From Tricholoma matsutake (Eukaryota > Basidiomycota > Agaricomycetes > Agaricales > Tricholomataceae): 64,000 bases of DNA. This document shows positions 40,261 through 53,681 of this stretch, one piece after another (position 1 is the first letter of the stretch; each line of letters starts with the position of its first letter). The stretch spans positions 5,518,001 to 5,582,000 of the forward strand of contig AP026544.2 of assembly GCA_026075535.2 (NCBI GenBank). The letters are read 5' to 3'. The translations under genes and the position numbers were made by a program. The notes under the pieces were generated by a model. That model did not search any database. It worked only from the letters and a program-made list of their open reading frames with translations, and was not told the DNA's origin.

Positions 40261-41649
40261 AATAGCTCTGACCTTAAGAGTCTCCAGACTTAAGTCAGTA
40301 AATTCTTCGCCGGTAATACCATGAACCACAAAAGGGCAATCGCCTGTTTCAACCCCCTCTTCTTCCTCATTATCATGTATACTCATTGCCTCTTTGTCAC
40401 GATTAACAATAGACTCTCGAAAATCAATAACTACCGGTGTATCTTTTAAAGGATATTGCTCCAGATTGGCTTCAGATATTTCTATATCTCAATAGTCTGC
40501 ATGATTTAGCTTAAGCCAATGTAATGCATTTCCAACATCATTGCGTCTAACAAGCAAAGGTGTTCTCTCAATATTATTCTTAGTTGGCTGACATGGGCCT
40601 GTAAACATGCATGCCAACACCTGATCTAATTCTTCTAAAGGTGGTGGCAAAGTTTCATATATTTTAGGTATAGGGTTTTGAAAACTAATGGCATTTGCTC
40701 TCATCTTATAGTGCCTGGATGATACCTCGATTACATTGCACTTTTGAAATGAGAAGTTTTTCAACAAAAGTTAGACCTGAAAGCTCTTTAGGCACCTTTC
40801 TGAGCCATAGACCATTGGCAAGAGCCATGGGTGGCATCTGTTTTTTATCCAAGTATTTGTAACAACTTTTGCACATGCTTTGACACTCAGGATCGATGAC
40901 AGGATCTGTGAAAGATTGCTCATCTCCATCTGTCTTACGTTCATGACAAGCCAATCCAGTTTTTAAGGGATCTAGACTACATGTTACTGTATTTATTGCA
41001 AGTAGATTGTTCAACAGGTTCAACAGACCACATACAGCACATCCAGCCTCTTGGAATTTGGAAGGGTGTGTATCCTTACAAAAACCATTGATTATTTTAC
41101 GTAGTAAGCTCTTGTAAGGAGCAGTGGGCGGAAACATATCTTTATTTTCTTGTGTGCGAATATAAGCCTTTTTATTTTCCGCACTGCATTTTTGCTTTTA
41201 AAGACATGTGATTGTTTTCTTTTCGATCTGGAAATATCATATTTTTTAGTATCAACTTGAGCTTTTAAATTCTTTTTCTGCATAGAAGCTGGTTTGAACA
41301 TGAATACATTATCATAGCATAACATCAAACACCAGTGTTTTACAAGTGAGTCAACCACAATGGATAATGGTGCACGATGTGGTACAAAGACACCATGAAT
41401 TTTAGCAATGGCTTTTGCTTGACCTAAAGTTAGATAGTGTGCAATGCCTTCCAGTGGTATGCGACACATTAAATATGTTGTGTTATTTTTCACAATACTT
41501 GTGGCCTCTTGATAGGAAATATATGAAATGTATTTAAATCTTGCATCGTCAGAACAGGATGAGGGTGAACCCAAAACATATGACTTGAGTAAATTGTAAG
41601 TGAGAATGGACTTCTCAGTGACACCACCACCAATATGTGAGTTGGTGGA
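40261..41649 (-). pseudogene. Helitron N-terminal region with Cys-rich domain
   Basis: From 41649 the frame encodes SCSDDARFKYISYISYQEAT, then CRIPLEGIAHYLTLGQAKAI and AKIHGVFVPHRAPL, a region found before the Cys-rich domain in mushroom Helitrons. A frameshift at about 41140-41180 leads to IINGFCKDTHPSKFQEAGCA, VCGLL, CKSCYKYLDKKQMPPMALA and NGLWLRKVPKELSGL, matching the DUF6570-type Helitron domain. A second frameshift near 40765 and a TGA at 40489-40491 precede an acidic stretch. Non-functional. Confidence 0.75.
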
Positions 41650-43466
41650 ATTTTTTTTTTTTTTTTGGGTCAAAAATTTATAACGCAGCACCCAATCGCA
41701 GTCCGCAGTAGAGACATACAAACGAGGTACACTACGCCCAGCCCAAGTCCTCCTCCTGCTGATCTTCACACCAACCACCTGGATAGCTGCGATGACCACT
41801 AAGGGGCCCTTTATCAAGTAAATGGACTTGCCAGTGGTGGCGTACTGACAACCCAGACTTGACGATGCCATGTTCCCTGAGACTCTATGGGTATGAGTGC
41901 AAGATTTAGGGGAAACTGCCACCCCGACGTGAGCCTCTCAGCTCGGAAAGGAAAGCATAGTCAACTGAGTCATCATAACACATAACCAGCAGAGGATCTG
42001 GAAGTGCTCAGGCGCCTCCCTGAACCAGTCTCTGGTTTCGTGTCCCCCCGCCCTGACAGTCGCTCCTGAACATGGGCAGGCCCCCTTTATGAGGGTTAAC
42101 GGACTCATCTGGTGCCCTACAGCCACCCCAACATACCAATCACACTAGTCAGAACCAGATGGGGGTCATACGCCCTATGCGCACAACCTATCCTGGATCC
42201 CACACTAGTGGGGTGAACGACCCTAGTGCAGGGTTATTGTCCAAAAATTTGTGGAAGCCTTCAACGGTGTCTGGGCTCGCATGAGTTTCTTTGCAATCCA
42301 CTTTTGGGCAGACACGTAAAATGTGATCTCGAGTTTGGATCTCGGGACCGAGGCACCAGCATTGGTACTCCCCGTCGAGGGAGAAATGGTGATGATACTC
42401 CCCTATGGGAGCATGGCCAGTGATCATACGAGTTGCACGGGAGGTGTCAGTTGTGCTGTTTCCCATGACTTTCAGCCATGGCCCACCCTTGTGGGTCGAG
42501 GGTAGAACTGGTTTCCCTCCAACTCCCTTGAGTTGGAGGAAATGCCAGCCACGATACGCTGGTTCAGAGAACCGCGTGTGCCAATCCTTACAAACTGCCT
42601 TTTTGACTTGGTTTCTAAGGTAGTCTAGAGACGTCTGAGGGTGTCTGCCCATGGAGATCTTGGTAGACATAGCTATGTTGTGAGCTTCCTTGTGTACGTT
42701 CCACTCAAATTTCGAGGGGACGTGCCAGAATGTAATGTTTTTCTCCTCATCCCTGGCTAACCAGGGGCAAAGTGAGCGACAAGCATCCAGAGCAAAGATT
42801 TGCCCAGAGCGTGGTGTCGGATCGACGAGGGACTCAATGCCCACTGTAGAATCCGAGAAAATCACCAACTTTTTGCATCCCTTGCTGCACGCAGCAGAGA
42901 CACCCAGTTGGAGAGCAAAGAGTTCGACTTCCTGGGGGGTTCTCCTCCCAGAAGCTGAGACAATGTGATCCACCTGCTCCCCTTGTCCGAAGATGAGAGC
43001 ACAAGTGACAGCTTGGAATTTAGCATCGGTGGGCACTGAAGCATCCACTGCGACAATGAGAGTGTCTTCCTCCACCTGGGCAGCAACCCAGGCCTTGTCG
43101 AGGTCACTCCTGTACGATTTCCTCACCTTGTCCTCCTTGGAGGCAAGGCGATGAGAGGAGAAGCGAGTGGGGAGTAAATCCTTCACTCTGTTTCCAGGCA
43201 TGTTTTCTTCCCCAAAGGGGTCAAATTCATCGTCAGGTACAAGGGCCAGTGCTGTCGCAGAAGCAACAGACGGGCCCTGTAGTGTGAGTGTGTTGAGCAC
43301 ATCGCCTCCCCAGAGACCTAGGTCATGAGGGTGGGTGGTGCCAATGTGTTTTGCTCCTAAGATCACTCTTAGGGGGTGGGATGGGGCCAGCAGAGGGGTT
43401 CTGAATGCCCCTCTGTCGACTAATCTGCGCAATAACAGTTGCATAGGCAACGGTCCTGCGATACTG
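41650..43466 (-). mobile_element. LT6: 5'-truncated LINE in the Helitron
   Basis: The poly(A) reads as T at 41650-41666. The element ends abruptly at 43466 inside ORF2. The duplication TGAGTTGGTGGA (41638-41649 and 43467-43478) flanks it. It is the only LINE or NR unit inserted in the same direction as the Helitron gene. The 3' UTR is 41667-42187, without the palindromic module. Confidence 0.9.
42188..43463 (-). CDS. LINE ORF2 C-terminal part, open RNase H frame (LT6)
   Basis: About 425 codons are open from the truncation point to the normal ORF2 stop at 42188-42190, with no stops. It contains the end of the RT/connection region, RNase H (LIVAVDASVPTDAKF, VELFALQLGVSAACSK, IFSDSTVGIESL) and the CWC...H...CP tail. 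No promoter or natural start is visible. Freedom from stops suggests a young insertion and not coding function. Confidence 0.75.
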
Positions 43467-43520
43467 TGAGTTGGTGGATTGAGATTGCTTTAAAGAAGGA
43501 TCCCAATGATACCAGTGCAT
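43467..43520 (-). pseudogene. Helitron fragment between LT6 and NR9
   Basis: 54 bp. Encodes HWYHWDPSLKQSQSTNS in the Helitron frame and joins the pieces at 41649 and 45691 across two insertions. Confidence 0.7.
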
Positions 43521-45690
43521 CACTCCTTGACTTGTTACAACCACCATAAACAGTGGTAAACACCTCTGCTCAACGTTGCTCGCAACGTCGACACTTCATT
43601 TGTCATCCGATTTTCGATCGGATTTCACCATTACGAATGCTCTCGGCGACTCCAGGCCTGGCCTGATTTGCTAAGAGATCCGTCCATCCGATCTCCGGGG
43701 ATGCCTCAGTCACTGTTCCTGACAGTGACTGCTATTCGTCTCTTTCTCCTGGGCTTCGAGGATCTTGGCTAGGTGAGTGTTGTCAATGACAGAGTAGTCT
43801 GGGTCCCGGTGGGGGCTCAGAGTGGGTGTGGGATGCCTACTTCAACACTCGCCCAAGTCATCGCATTCGTCCAACCTCCATGCTATGTGAGTCACTACTA
43901 CTAGGGACCTGCCACACTGACTACCTGTCCAGAATACACTGTTGTTAAAAGGGGCTGGGTGACGGTGCCCCCTGGGGGCTAGGACAACGCTTGGGTGGCT
44001 GCTCATCACCACCTACTCTCTACCTCCGGTATTCACTCTTCTGGGGTGCTCAGAACCGGGTTCAATCTTCCCTCCCACTAGGCAGCAGGATGTGCGGCCT
44101 GCCTGCCCCCCTCGGAGCGACTGGAGGCTGTATCGGGTGGACCCGGAACGTTGATAAGGGGCCAGCTGTTATCGATCTCACGCTATGTATCCTGACTTCT
44201 ACTGTCATCTACTTGTGCTAAATCATCCTCAATGCCCTCTACAAACTACAGAGAGCGACTCAGACACCGGGCGGTGCAGGGCGACCCCCTTGTATACTCC
44301 AAATTTGACGTCGCAGACTTTGAAGAACACTACCTCCCAGAGTTCAGACACGTCTCCCTGAGTGGATGGGACTCTGATGTGGCCAACCAGCTCCACAATC
44401 TATGGTCAGAGGATGATTCCTCTGACCTACCAAACGACGATGGCGACTCTGCTACAAGCGGAGACGTCGAATTCATCTCAGGTCTCATGGAGCTAGCCTC
44501 CCAGGAGACTATAAACTGAGTACTGGCATCACAGCAAGTGTGTGCTGATATGCATGATCTGGCTCTCAAGCTTGGGCTTGAGGCCAACAACAATCAGGAG
44601 CTCAGCATCGCCAAGCTCCTCTACTCAGAGGGGCAGCAGGAGCAATCCGTGCCGCCCCTCCCCACATCACCGGGTTCATCCGCTGGTGGTGGATGAGCCT
44701 CCGTTGTCGAGAGATGAGAGGGCAGAAATTACAGCCACCTCTCATGGCTTTCTACATGTACTGGATGCTATGACACTTTTTGTCGGTACTGTCCGAGTGT
44801 CCGCTGTCCCTCTCACAGAGAGGAACGCATGGCGTCAGATGGCCTGGAATTTATTCACAGCCACCTGGCAATTGTCTGAGACGATGTCAGCAGAACTAGC
44901 AGCTGCCGCGTCGCCTCTTGATCTCACGTCTCCGGCAGCCTTTTGAGCTTCCTATGCGGCGATGCTAACAGCTCAATCAGAGCCTCAATCTGGGGAACCC
45001 TCATCCCCAGCATGACACCGTCATCCTTGAGGCCCTCGAGCACAGCAGCGTCGCTATTAAAATGGGGTGACACCCCTCCACATCTATGCCCACCAAATGG
45101 TTGGTGGCTGATATCGGGATAGTGGCTGTTCACCACTTCCCTCTACCTTCTCCCTGCTGCAGGGGGGACGTTGTTATCGAGTGCATGCCCTTGTCGGCAT
45201 TTACTCGAAGGGGGCCTTGGCCCCCTATCCATGGTAGTTCCGGTGAATAACCAGCTACCACATCTCTGTCACTCGTGCGGGAGCATGGTGATGGTCCACC
45301 TCATTTGTCTGGGGTGGTCAATCCTTGCTGGCTGGGAACATGCAGACAGTTATTCCTCCCGCAAGGGGGGATTTACTGTGAATTGACACGGCCGCACCTG
45401 ATCTGACTTCAGTTGGATATGTGGCTGGGGGACCATTCTGCACTAGCGGACGAGTTAATGGCTAGCTTCGGGAGGGGGGGGCCCCCTCCGGATTATTGCC
45501 TTTCCTGGCTGAGAGGCCAACATCTGTGGCACTGCCCACCTAAAGTGGCTAAAACGGGGACCTGGGTTGGGAAGCAGGCAAGGGGAACACATAGATAGAG
45601 TAGTACCTTTGTTTGTTCCCTGCTCCGTGGACTGCGTTAGGGTGCCGCATTATAAATCATCGACCCAAAAAAAAAAACAAAAAAAAAAAA
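43521..45690 (+). mobile_element. NR9: uninterrupted long NR retroposon
   Basis: Head CACTCCTTGACTTGTTAC; poly(A) 45667-45691 with one C. The perfect duplication AATGATACCAGTGCAT (43505-43520 and 45690-45705) flanks it. Its leader hairpin belongs to the GTTGC..GCAAC variant shared with NR10 and NR11. 2.17 kb. Confidence 0.95.
44232..45040 (+). pseudogene. orfX, MPSTN form, broken (NR9)
   Basis: Starts MPSTNYRERLRHRA like NR7. It is broken by a TGA at 44517-44519, a ~10-bp deletion near 44690 (the AIPELVE codons of NR7 are reduced), and another TGA near 44944 (CGG/CGA in relatives). The helical block WRQMAWNLFTATW is still readable. End approximate. Confidence 0.7.
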
Positions 45691-45840
45691 ATGATACCAG
45701 TGCATTATTGAGCTAATTGAATCCATAAGCCAAGATAAAACAAATATTTTAAATGCTTTATCGCCATCGCAATGTATTCTATTTGATATAAGCATCTCAA
45801 AATCATACCATGCATACACAGTATACCAAGATTCCGAAGC
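45691..45840 (-). pseudogene. Helitron fragment between NR9 and NR10
   Basis: 150 bp. Encodes ESWYTVYAWYDFEMLISNRI, then HCDGDKAFKIFVLSWLMDSI and SSIMHWYH in one open frame that continues into the neighbouring Helitron pieces. Part of the N-terminal RepHel region; no named domain recognised. Confidence 0.7.
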
Positions 45841-46615
45841 CACTCCTTGACTTGTTACAACCACCATAAACAGTGGTAAACACCTCTGCTCAACGTTGCT
45901 CGCGACGTCGACACTGCAATTTTCGTCCGATTTTCGATCGGATTTCGCCATCACAAATGCTCTCGGCGTCTCCAGGCCTGGCCTGATTTGCTAAGGGATC
46001 CATCCATCCAATCTCTGGGGATGCCTCAGGCACTGTTTCTGACAGTGTCTGCTATCCGTCACATTCTCCTGGGCTTCGAGGATCCTGACTAGGTGAGTGT
46101 TGTCAATGAAAGAGTAGGCTGGGTCCCTATGGGGGCTTAGAGTGGGTGTGGGATGCCTACTTCAATGCTCGCCCAAGTCGTCGCATTCGTTTAGCTGGGG
46201 GAGGTCTGGCTTAGGAGGAGGGACATTCTCACTGGACTGCTGGTCGTCTGGGAGGCTTCCAGCCTCCATGCTCTGTGAGTTTCTACTACTAGAGACATGC
46301 TACACTGACTACCCATTGAAATACACCATTGTCAAAAGGGGCTGGGTGATGGTGCCCCCTGGTGGCTAGGACAACACTCGGGTGGCCGCTTCTCACCACC
46401 ATCTCTCTACCTCCGGTGCTCACTCCTCTAGGGTGGTATGACCTGGGTTTGATCTTCTCCCACTAGGCAGCAGGATGTGTGGCTTGCTCACCCCCTCAGA
46501 GCATTCGGAGGTTGTATCGGGTGGACCCGGAATGGAGATAAGGGACCAGCCGTTATCGATTCCATGCTGCATATTTTGATTCCTACCATCATCTACTAGC
46601 ACTAACTCACTCTCT

Positions 46616-47426
46616 ATGCCCAGACAGCGAACCAGAGACTGTCCACCACACTGGGGGCTTCACGCCCCCCCCCCTGATTATGGGCGACATCTTTGATGAT
46701 GACGTCCAAGACTACGACACCCGGTACGAATGAGACGATCCAGAGGTCGCAGCTGCCCTAAAGGCAGTTAGAGATCTATGGGCCAGAGAAGACCTCTCTG
46801 ACCCTGATGATGACGAGGATTCTCTTGCTATGCAGGAGGCCCTCAATCACGCTGAGAGCAGCCCCAAGCTTGCTTTGAGGCAAACAATTGACTGTGTACT
46901 GTGGGTGCAAGACGTCCACGTCACACACAAACAACTGACTCGCAGTTTCGAATGCAAGGACGTGTATACACAGGAGCTCGGCATTGCTGAGCTCCTTTAT
47001 CTGGAGGCATCCCCTGCCCCGTCACCGCCTTTGCCCTCCATCCCTGAGTTGGTGGAGGATGAAGTGCCGTTATCTGTGAATGAGAGGTTGGAAATTGCAG
47101 CCACCTCTCATGCCATGCTACATCAACTGGACGCGATGACCATGTTCATTGGTACCGTCTGTGTGTCTGCCGTTCCCCCTGCAGAGAGGAATGCATGGCG
47201 CCAAATGGCCTGGAATTTATTCATGGCCACCTGGTGATTGTCTGAGATGATGTCGGCGGAGCTAGCAGCTGCCACAACACCTCTCGATCTCACGTCACCG
47301 GCAGCTTTCCAAGCTTCCTATGCAGCAATGCAAGCTGCTCGATCAGAGCCTCAATCTGGGGAAACCTTGTCCCCAGCATGGCGCCGTTGTCCTCAAGGTC
47401 CTCATGGACAGCAGTGCCACAACTAG
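46616..47426 (+). pseudogene. orfX with C-run frameshift and stop (NR10)
   Basis: The start MPRQRTRDCPPHWGLH is followed by a ten-C run (about 46665-46674) that shifts the frame, as in NR6. From 46830 the main part is open to TGA 47235-47237 (CGA in NR7) and then to 47426. Same helical block, FIGTVCVSAVPPAERNAW. Confidence 0.7.
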
Positions 47427-48144
47427 AACAGGGGCCTATGGCTCCAGCACTCCTTGACTTGTTACAACCACCATAAACAGTGGTAAACACCTCTGCTCAA
47501 CGTTGCTCGTGACGTCGACACTGCAATTTTTGTCCGATCTTCGATCAGATTTCACCATCACGAACGCTCTCGGCGTCTCCAGGCCTGCCCTGATTTGCTA
47601 AGAGATCCATCCATCTGATCCCCGGGGATGCCCCAGTCATTGTTTTTGACAATGGCTGCTATATGTCTTGTTCCCCTGTGCTTCGAGGATCCTGGCTAGG
47701 TGAGTGGTGTCTATGAAAGAGTAGTCTAGGTCCCTATGGTGGCTTAGAGTGGGTGTGGGATGCCTGCTTCAATGCTCGCCCAAGTCGATGCACTCATTTA
47801 GTTAGGGGAGGTCCGGCTTAGGGGAAAAGACACTCTCACTGGACTGTTGGTTGTCCTTGAGGCCACCAACCTCCATGCTCTGTGAGTTTCTACTACTAGA
47901 GACATGTTACACTGACTATCCACTTGGAATACACCGTCATTAAAAGGGGCCAGGTGATGGTGCCCCCTGGGCATCGCTCCTTGACTTGTTACCGTGACGT
48001 GCACAGCCATTGAAATTTTCATCGACACCATTTTCACTCTCTGTAGCTCAATCCGTCAACGATCCAAGCAATCCAGTCTATATAGCATCTTACCAATGCA
48101 TGTCAGATTCTTTCATTATAAAAGGGAGGAGATCGGATGTGGGG

Positions 48145-49545
48145 ATGGACGAGGGGAGACCCTCCAGATCCGGTACGCCCAGAACTCCTGGTGATGATCC
48201 AATTGATTCGCTATGGCCCTCTGATGGCCGTAAGTCTTCACAGATACCTCCCTCTGTGGGTCCTCACCGGACCCAAAGAGGCTCTCCAACTCCCTCCCCC
48301 TATGGGGCCAGAACGATCACACCGCGAGCACAGTGATTTAGCGTGCCAGCATTATCTCCCAGGCGGGCCACAGCGTCCCCTGCACCACCTACTACTCCTT
48401 CTACTCCTGCATCACAGTGGGCTGACAAAGTTGAGTTATCGAACCCCATTCCTTCAATTCAGGACACAGAGATGGCGAGTGATGGTGAGGACGATTGGGC
48501 CGGACCAGTCACCTTTGCGCACAACCTGGGGGAATATGCACAGGGGTTCCTAACAGTCCTTAACAGGACAGGGGCCCGCAAACCAACTGCTGAACAATGG
48601 CAGGAGATCGCCGAACAGCTGGGAGCGGTCCTTAGTGCTGCAACAGCCGTTGGCTTTAATCGCGACTCGGGGAGCCACACCCTCTGAAGAGCCATAGATG
48701 AGGCTAGCAGGGGCAGTAAACAACCCAGGTCGGGCACTGTCACCAACAACCCTCACGATGTCCCAAGGACAGATCATCTGGAAGGATGGGATGGGCAATG
48801 CCCCCCCCCTCACAAATCAGCAAGGATGCGAGGCCTGAGAGGGGCTCGACCTCTTCCAAAACCCCCATCAGGGGGTGTCTCTTCGTCATGGGGTAGAGGA
48901 CCTCCTCCCCCTGTGAACTGGTCGACCAAGCCTTCAGGCAAGGGGACCTTTGCTCAGGTGGCTCGTTTCCCAGGGGGACGAGCACCTAACACGTCCATGG
49001 ACGGCCTTGTGCGGTTAGCCAAGGCCTTCCCTGAACTTCCTACTGACAAGCTGGCTGATATTCAGCAGCACATCGGCCCTTCCAGGCCTAAGGCTGCGAA
49101 GCCCTTGCCTACTGTCCACGGACTGTCAAGACAACAGGTCCTCATACACGTTTGTCCTCCTCTTGAGGAAGGAACAAACCCTGCAGACTTCCTGGACCAT
49201 GTCCAGACAACGCTAGGGCTGCACCACTCAAAACTAGTGGCCCAGTCGGCTATTATGCATGCTGGGAATCTCTCGGTGTCCACAGACATAGTGGCCTCAG
49301 AGGAGGACCTACGATGTTTCAAGGAGGCGGCTCATAAGGCCTTCCCCTTTGCATTGCAGGTTGATGCGGTGCTTCCCACCTCTACATCGTACCTCAAGCT
49401 GGTCGTTGTACCGTATATCGCTAACGACAAGGCTATTATGCCTGATGTCATGGTCGCTCACCTCAGAAAGTCAGGTATCTCTGACCTTACCATATTGCAA
49501 GTCCCCCCACAGGTCGTACGTGATTTGAAGATGTCAGACACATGC
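48145..49545 (+). pseudogene. LINE ORF1, N-terminal and central part (LT7)
   Basis: Starts MDEGRPSRSGTPRTPGDD. One TGA at 48334-48336 is CGA in LT4 (16762-16764), and a second at 48685-48687 is CGG in LT4. It contains the helical block (EQWQEIAEQLGAVLSAAT), a Pro/Gly-rich linker, and the conserved central region WSTKPSGKGTFAQVARFPGG to KSGISDLTILQVPPQVVRDL. It is cut by NR12 at MSDTC and resumes at 53679. Confidence 0.8.
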
Positions 49546-49841
49546 GCTCCTTGACTTGTTACAACCACCATAAACAGTGGTAAACACCCTGCTCGATGTT
49601 GGTAGCAACATCGAGACTGCAATTCTTGTCTGATTTTCGATCGGATTTTGCCATCACAAACGCTCTCGGCGTCTCCAGGCCTGGCCTGATTTGCTAAGAG
49701 ATCTGTCCATCGGATCTCCGGGGATGCCTCGGGCACTGTTTCTGACAGTGTCTGCTATTCGTCTCATTCTCCTGGGCTTCGAGGATCCTGGCTAGGTGAG
49801 TGGTGTCGATGAAAGAGTAGTCTGGGTCCCTATGGGGGCTT

Positions 49842-51712
49842 CTTTTTTTTTTTTTTTTTTTTTGGGTCAACAATTTATAACGCAGGGCTCGAGCGCAGTC
49901 CATGGAGCGGGGTACAAACTAGGGTACTACTATATCTACGTGTTCCCCTTGCCCATCTCCCACCCAGGTCCCTGTTTTAGCCACTTTAGGCAGGCAGTGC
50001 CACAGACATTGGCCTCTCAGCCAGGAAAGGCAATGATCTGGAGGGGGCCCCCCCCTCCCGAAGCTAGCCATTAACTCATCCGCCAGTGCAGAATGGTCCC
50101 CCAGCCACATATCCAACCGAAGTCAGATCAGGCACGGCCATGTCAATTCACAGTAAATCCCCCCTTGCGGGAGGAATAACCATCTGCATGTTCCCAGCCA
50201 GCGATGATTGACCACCCCAGACGAATGAGGTGGACCATCACTGTGCTCCCACATGAGTGACAGAGATGTGGTAGCTGGTTGTTCACCTGGTTATTCACCG
50301 GAACTACCATAGGCAGGGGGCCAAAGCCCCCCGCGAGCAAATGCACTACAAGCACATGCACTCGATAGCAGTTTCCCCCCCGCAGCGGGGAGAACGTAAA
50401 GGGCAGTGACACTTGTCACCAACCCGACAGCAGCCAGCGGACTGGCGGTGATGGGTGTGGAGCAGAATGCCCCACACTAGTAATGGCATGGCCATCTGTA
50501 ATGACGATGGCACTGTACTGGGGACGAGGGTTCCCCAGATTGAAGCTCTGTTGGAGCTGTTGGCAGCGCCACATAGGAAGCTGGGACAGCTGATGGAGGC
50601 GTTAGATCATTGGAACAATCGTCTCTGGTTGTCCGTTTGGGCATTAAGAGCAAGTTAGTACTGGTATATGATGCTAGTGATCGAAATACGCAGCGTGCAG
50701 TGTAAGGGAGAGCCTCCTGTCTAGCAAGAGAGTCCTCGTAGTTGTCAGGGTCGGGGAGGTCCTCCCCAGCCCACAGATCTCAAACTGCCTAGGGCAGCTG
50801 CTACCTCCGGTTCGTTCTGTGAGAACCAGGTGTCGTAGTCTTGGGCATCATCGCCAACAATGTCACCCGTAATCAAGGTGGGGTTGTGAAGGCCCCAGTG
50901 TGTGGTTTTGGTCTCTGTTCAGCCGTTTGGGCATTGAGAGTGAGTTAGCACAGGTAAATGACGATAAGAGTCAAAGTACGTAGCGTGAAGTCGATAACAG
51001 CTGGCCCCTTGCCTCAGTTCTGGGTCCACCCGATGCAGCCTCCAAATGCTCCGAGGGGGCAGGCAGGCTGCACATCCTGCTGCCAGGTGGGAGAAGATTG
51101 AACCCGGGTCATACCACCCCAAAAGAGTGAGCACTGGAGGTGGAGGGTTGGTGGTGAGAAGCGGCCACCAGAATGTTGTCCTAGCCCCCAGGGGGCACCG
51201 TCACCCGGCCCCTTTTAACGACAGTGTATTCCAAGTGGGTAGTCAGTGTAGCATGTCTCTAGTAGTTGAGACTCACAGAACATGGAGGTTGGTGGCCCCC
51301 AGGACGACCAACAGTCCAGTAGAAGTGTCCTCCCCCCTAAGCCAGACCTCCCCCAGCTAAACGAGTGCGTCTACTTGGGCAAGTGTTGAAGCAGGCATCC
51401 CACACCCACTCTAAGCCCCCATAGGGACCCAGACTACTCTTTCATAGACACCACTCACCTAGCCAGGATCCTCAAAGCCAAGGGGAACGAGACAGATAGC
51501 AGCCATTGTCAAAAACAATGACCAGGGCATCCCCGGAGATCGGATGGATGGATCTCTTAGCAAATCAGGCCAGGCCTGGAGACGCCGACAGCGTTCGTGA
51601 TGGTGAAATCTGATCGGAAATCGGACCTAAAATGCAGTCTCGATGTTGCTACCAACGTCGAGCAGGAGTGTTTACCACTGTTTATGGTGGTTGTAACAAG
51701 TCAAGGAGCGTC
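49842..51712 (-). mobile_element. NR13: short-form NR retroposon in NR12, minus strand
   Basis: T-run 49843-49863 is the tail and the head lies at about 51691-51709. The perfect duplication TCCCTATGGGGGCTT (49827-49841 and 51713-51727) flanks it. It carries a degenerate short orfX between about 50940 and 50460 (two start regions, central domain missing). No palindromic module. Confidence 0.9.
50460..50940 (-). pseudogene. orfX remnant, short subfamily (NR13)
   Basis: The first start region (ATGCCCAAACGGCTGAAC) is near 50932. The acidic GDIVGDDAQDYDTW-like part, a second start region near 50645 and the SGEPSSPVQ-like end follow. Same rearranged layout as NR3, to which it is most similar. Limits approximate. 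Confidence 0.55.
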
Positions 51713-52207
51713 TCCCTATGGGGGCTTAGAGTGGGTGTGGGATGCCTGCTTCAACGCTCGCCCAAGTAGTCACACTCATTTAGCTGGGGGAGGTCTGGCT
51801 TAGGAGGAGGGACATTCTCACTGGATTGTTGGTTGTCTGGGAGGCTTCCAACCTCCATACTCTGTGAGTCACTACTACTAGGGACATGCTACACTGACTA
51901 CCTGTCCAGAATACACCATCGTTAAAAGGGGCCGGGTGACGGTGCCCCCTGGTGGCTAGGACAATGCTTAGGTGGCCGCTACTCACCACCAATTCTCCAC
52001 CTCCGGCACTCACACCCTTGTGGTGTTCAGAACCAGGTTCAATTGTCCCTCCCAATCAGCAGCAGGATGTGTGGCCTGCCTGCCCCCTCGGAGCGTCTGG
52101 AGGCTGTGTTGGGTGGACCCGGAATTGAGATAAGGGACCAACTGTTATTGATTCCATGCTACATATCTTGACTTCTACTGTCATCTACTTTTGCTAAATC
52201 ATCCTCA

Positions 52208-53043
52208 ATGCCCTCTACAAACTGTAGAGCACGACCTCGACACTGGGTGGTGCATGGTGACCCCCTCTTATACACAAATGCTGATGTCGCAGACTTCGAT
52301 GACAACTACCTCCCAGAGTTTGGGCATGTCTCCTTGAGCGGATGGGACTCTGATGTGGCCAACCAGTTCCACAATCTATGGGCGGAGGACGATTCCTCCA
52401 ACCTGTCAAATGACGATGGCAACTCTGCTACCAGCGGAGACGTCGAATTCATTCCAGGTCTCACCGAGCTAGCCTCACAGGAGACTATAAACTGCTTCTT
52501 GGTGTCACAGCAAGTGGCTACTGAGATGCATGATCTGGCTCTTGAGCTTGGGCTCGAGGCCAACAACAATCAGGAGCTTGGCACCGCCGAGCTCTTCTAT
52601 CCAGAGGGGCAGCAGGAGCAATCCGTGCCACCCCTCCCCATATCACCGGGTTCATCCGCCATCCCAGAGTTGGTGGAGGATGAGCCTCAGTTGTTGAGAG
52701 GGTGGAAATAACAGCTGCCTCTCATGGGTTTCTACACATACTGGAGGCTATGATGATTTTCGTCGGTACCGTCTGAGTGTCTGACGTTCCGCTCACAGAG
52801 AGGAACATATGGCGTCAGATGGCCTGGGATTTATTCATGGCCACCTGGCGATTGTCCGAGACGATGTCAGCAGAACTAGCAGCTGCCGCATCGCCTCTCG
52901 ATCTCATGTCTCCAGAAGCCTTTCGAGCTTCCTATGTGGCGATGCGAACAGCTCAATCAGAGCCTCAACCTGGGGAACCCTCATCCCCAGTATGGTGCCG
53001 TCGTCCTCGAGGCCCTTGGAGACAGCAGCGCTGCAACCTATAG
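52208..53043 (+). pseudogene. orfX, MPSTN form with 7-bp deletion (NR12)
   Basis: Starts MPSTNCRARPRHWVVH and is open to about 52700. There a 7-bp deletion relative to NR7 (around GAGCCTCAGTTGTTGAGAG) shifts the frame. A TGA at about 52774 (CGA type) follows; the rest is open from 52777 to 53043. Domain order as in NR7. Confidence 0.7.
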
Positions 53044-53645
53044 GGGGGAACACCCCTCCACAACCACACCCACCAAACGATTGGTGGCCGATATTGGGAT
53101 AGTGGCAGTTTGCCGCTATCCTCTACCTTCTCCCCGCTGCGGGGGGGACGTTGTCATTGAGTGCATGCACGTGCCGGCATTTGCTCAAAGGGGGCTTGGC
53201 CCCCTGCCTACAGTAGTTCTGGTGAACAACCAGCTACCACATCTCTGTCACTCATGCATAGGCATGGTGATGGTCCACCTCGTTCGTCCGGGGTGGTCAA
53301 TCCTTGTTGGCTGGGAGTAGGCAGTCAGTTATTCCTTCCGCAAGGGGGGATTTACGGTGAATTGACACCACTGTGCCTGATCTGGCTTCGGTCGGATATG
53401 TGGCCAGGGGACCGGTTTGCACCAGTGGATGATCTAATGGCTAGCTTTGGGAGGGGGGGGCTCCCCCTCCAGATTATTGCCTTTCCTGGCTGAGAGGCCA
53501 ATGTCTGTGGCACTGCCTGCCTAAAGTGGCTAAAACAGGGACCCGGGTGGGAGATGGGCAAGGGGAATGCGTAGATATAGTAGTACCCTAGTTTGTACCC
53601 CGCTCTGCAGACTGCGCTCGAGCCCCATGTTATAAATTGTTGATC

Positions 53646-53678
<33 letters not shown>

Positions 53679-53681
<3 letters not shown>

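Larger units (their letters stand above)
49546..53678 (+). mobile_element. NR12: long NR retroposon in LT7 ORF1, split by NR13
   Basis: Head GCTCCTTGACTTGTTACAAC at 49546; a 33-nt poly(A) ends at 53679. The duplication AGATGTC[A/G]GACACATGC (49529-49545 and 53679-53695) flanks it. Net about 2.25 kb. Its long, pure tail suggests a recent event. Confidence 0.9.
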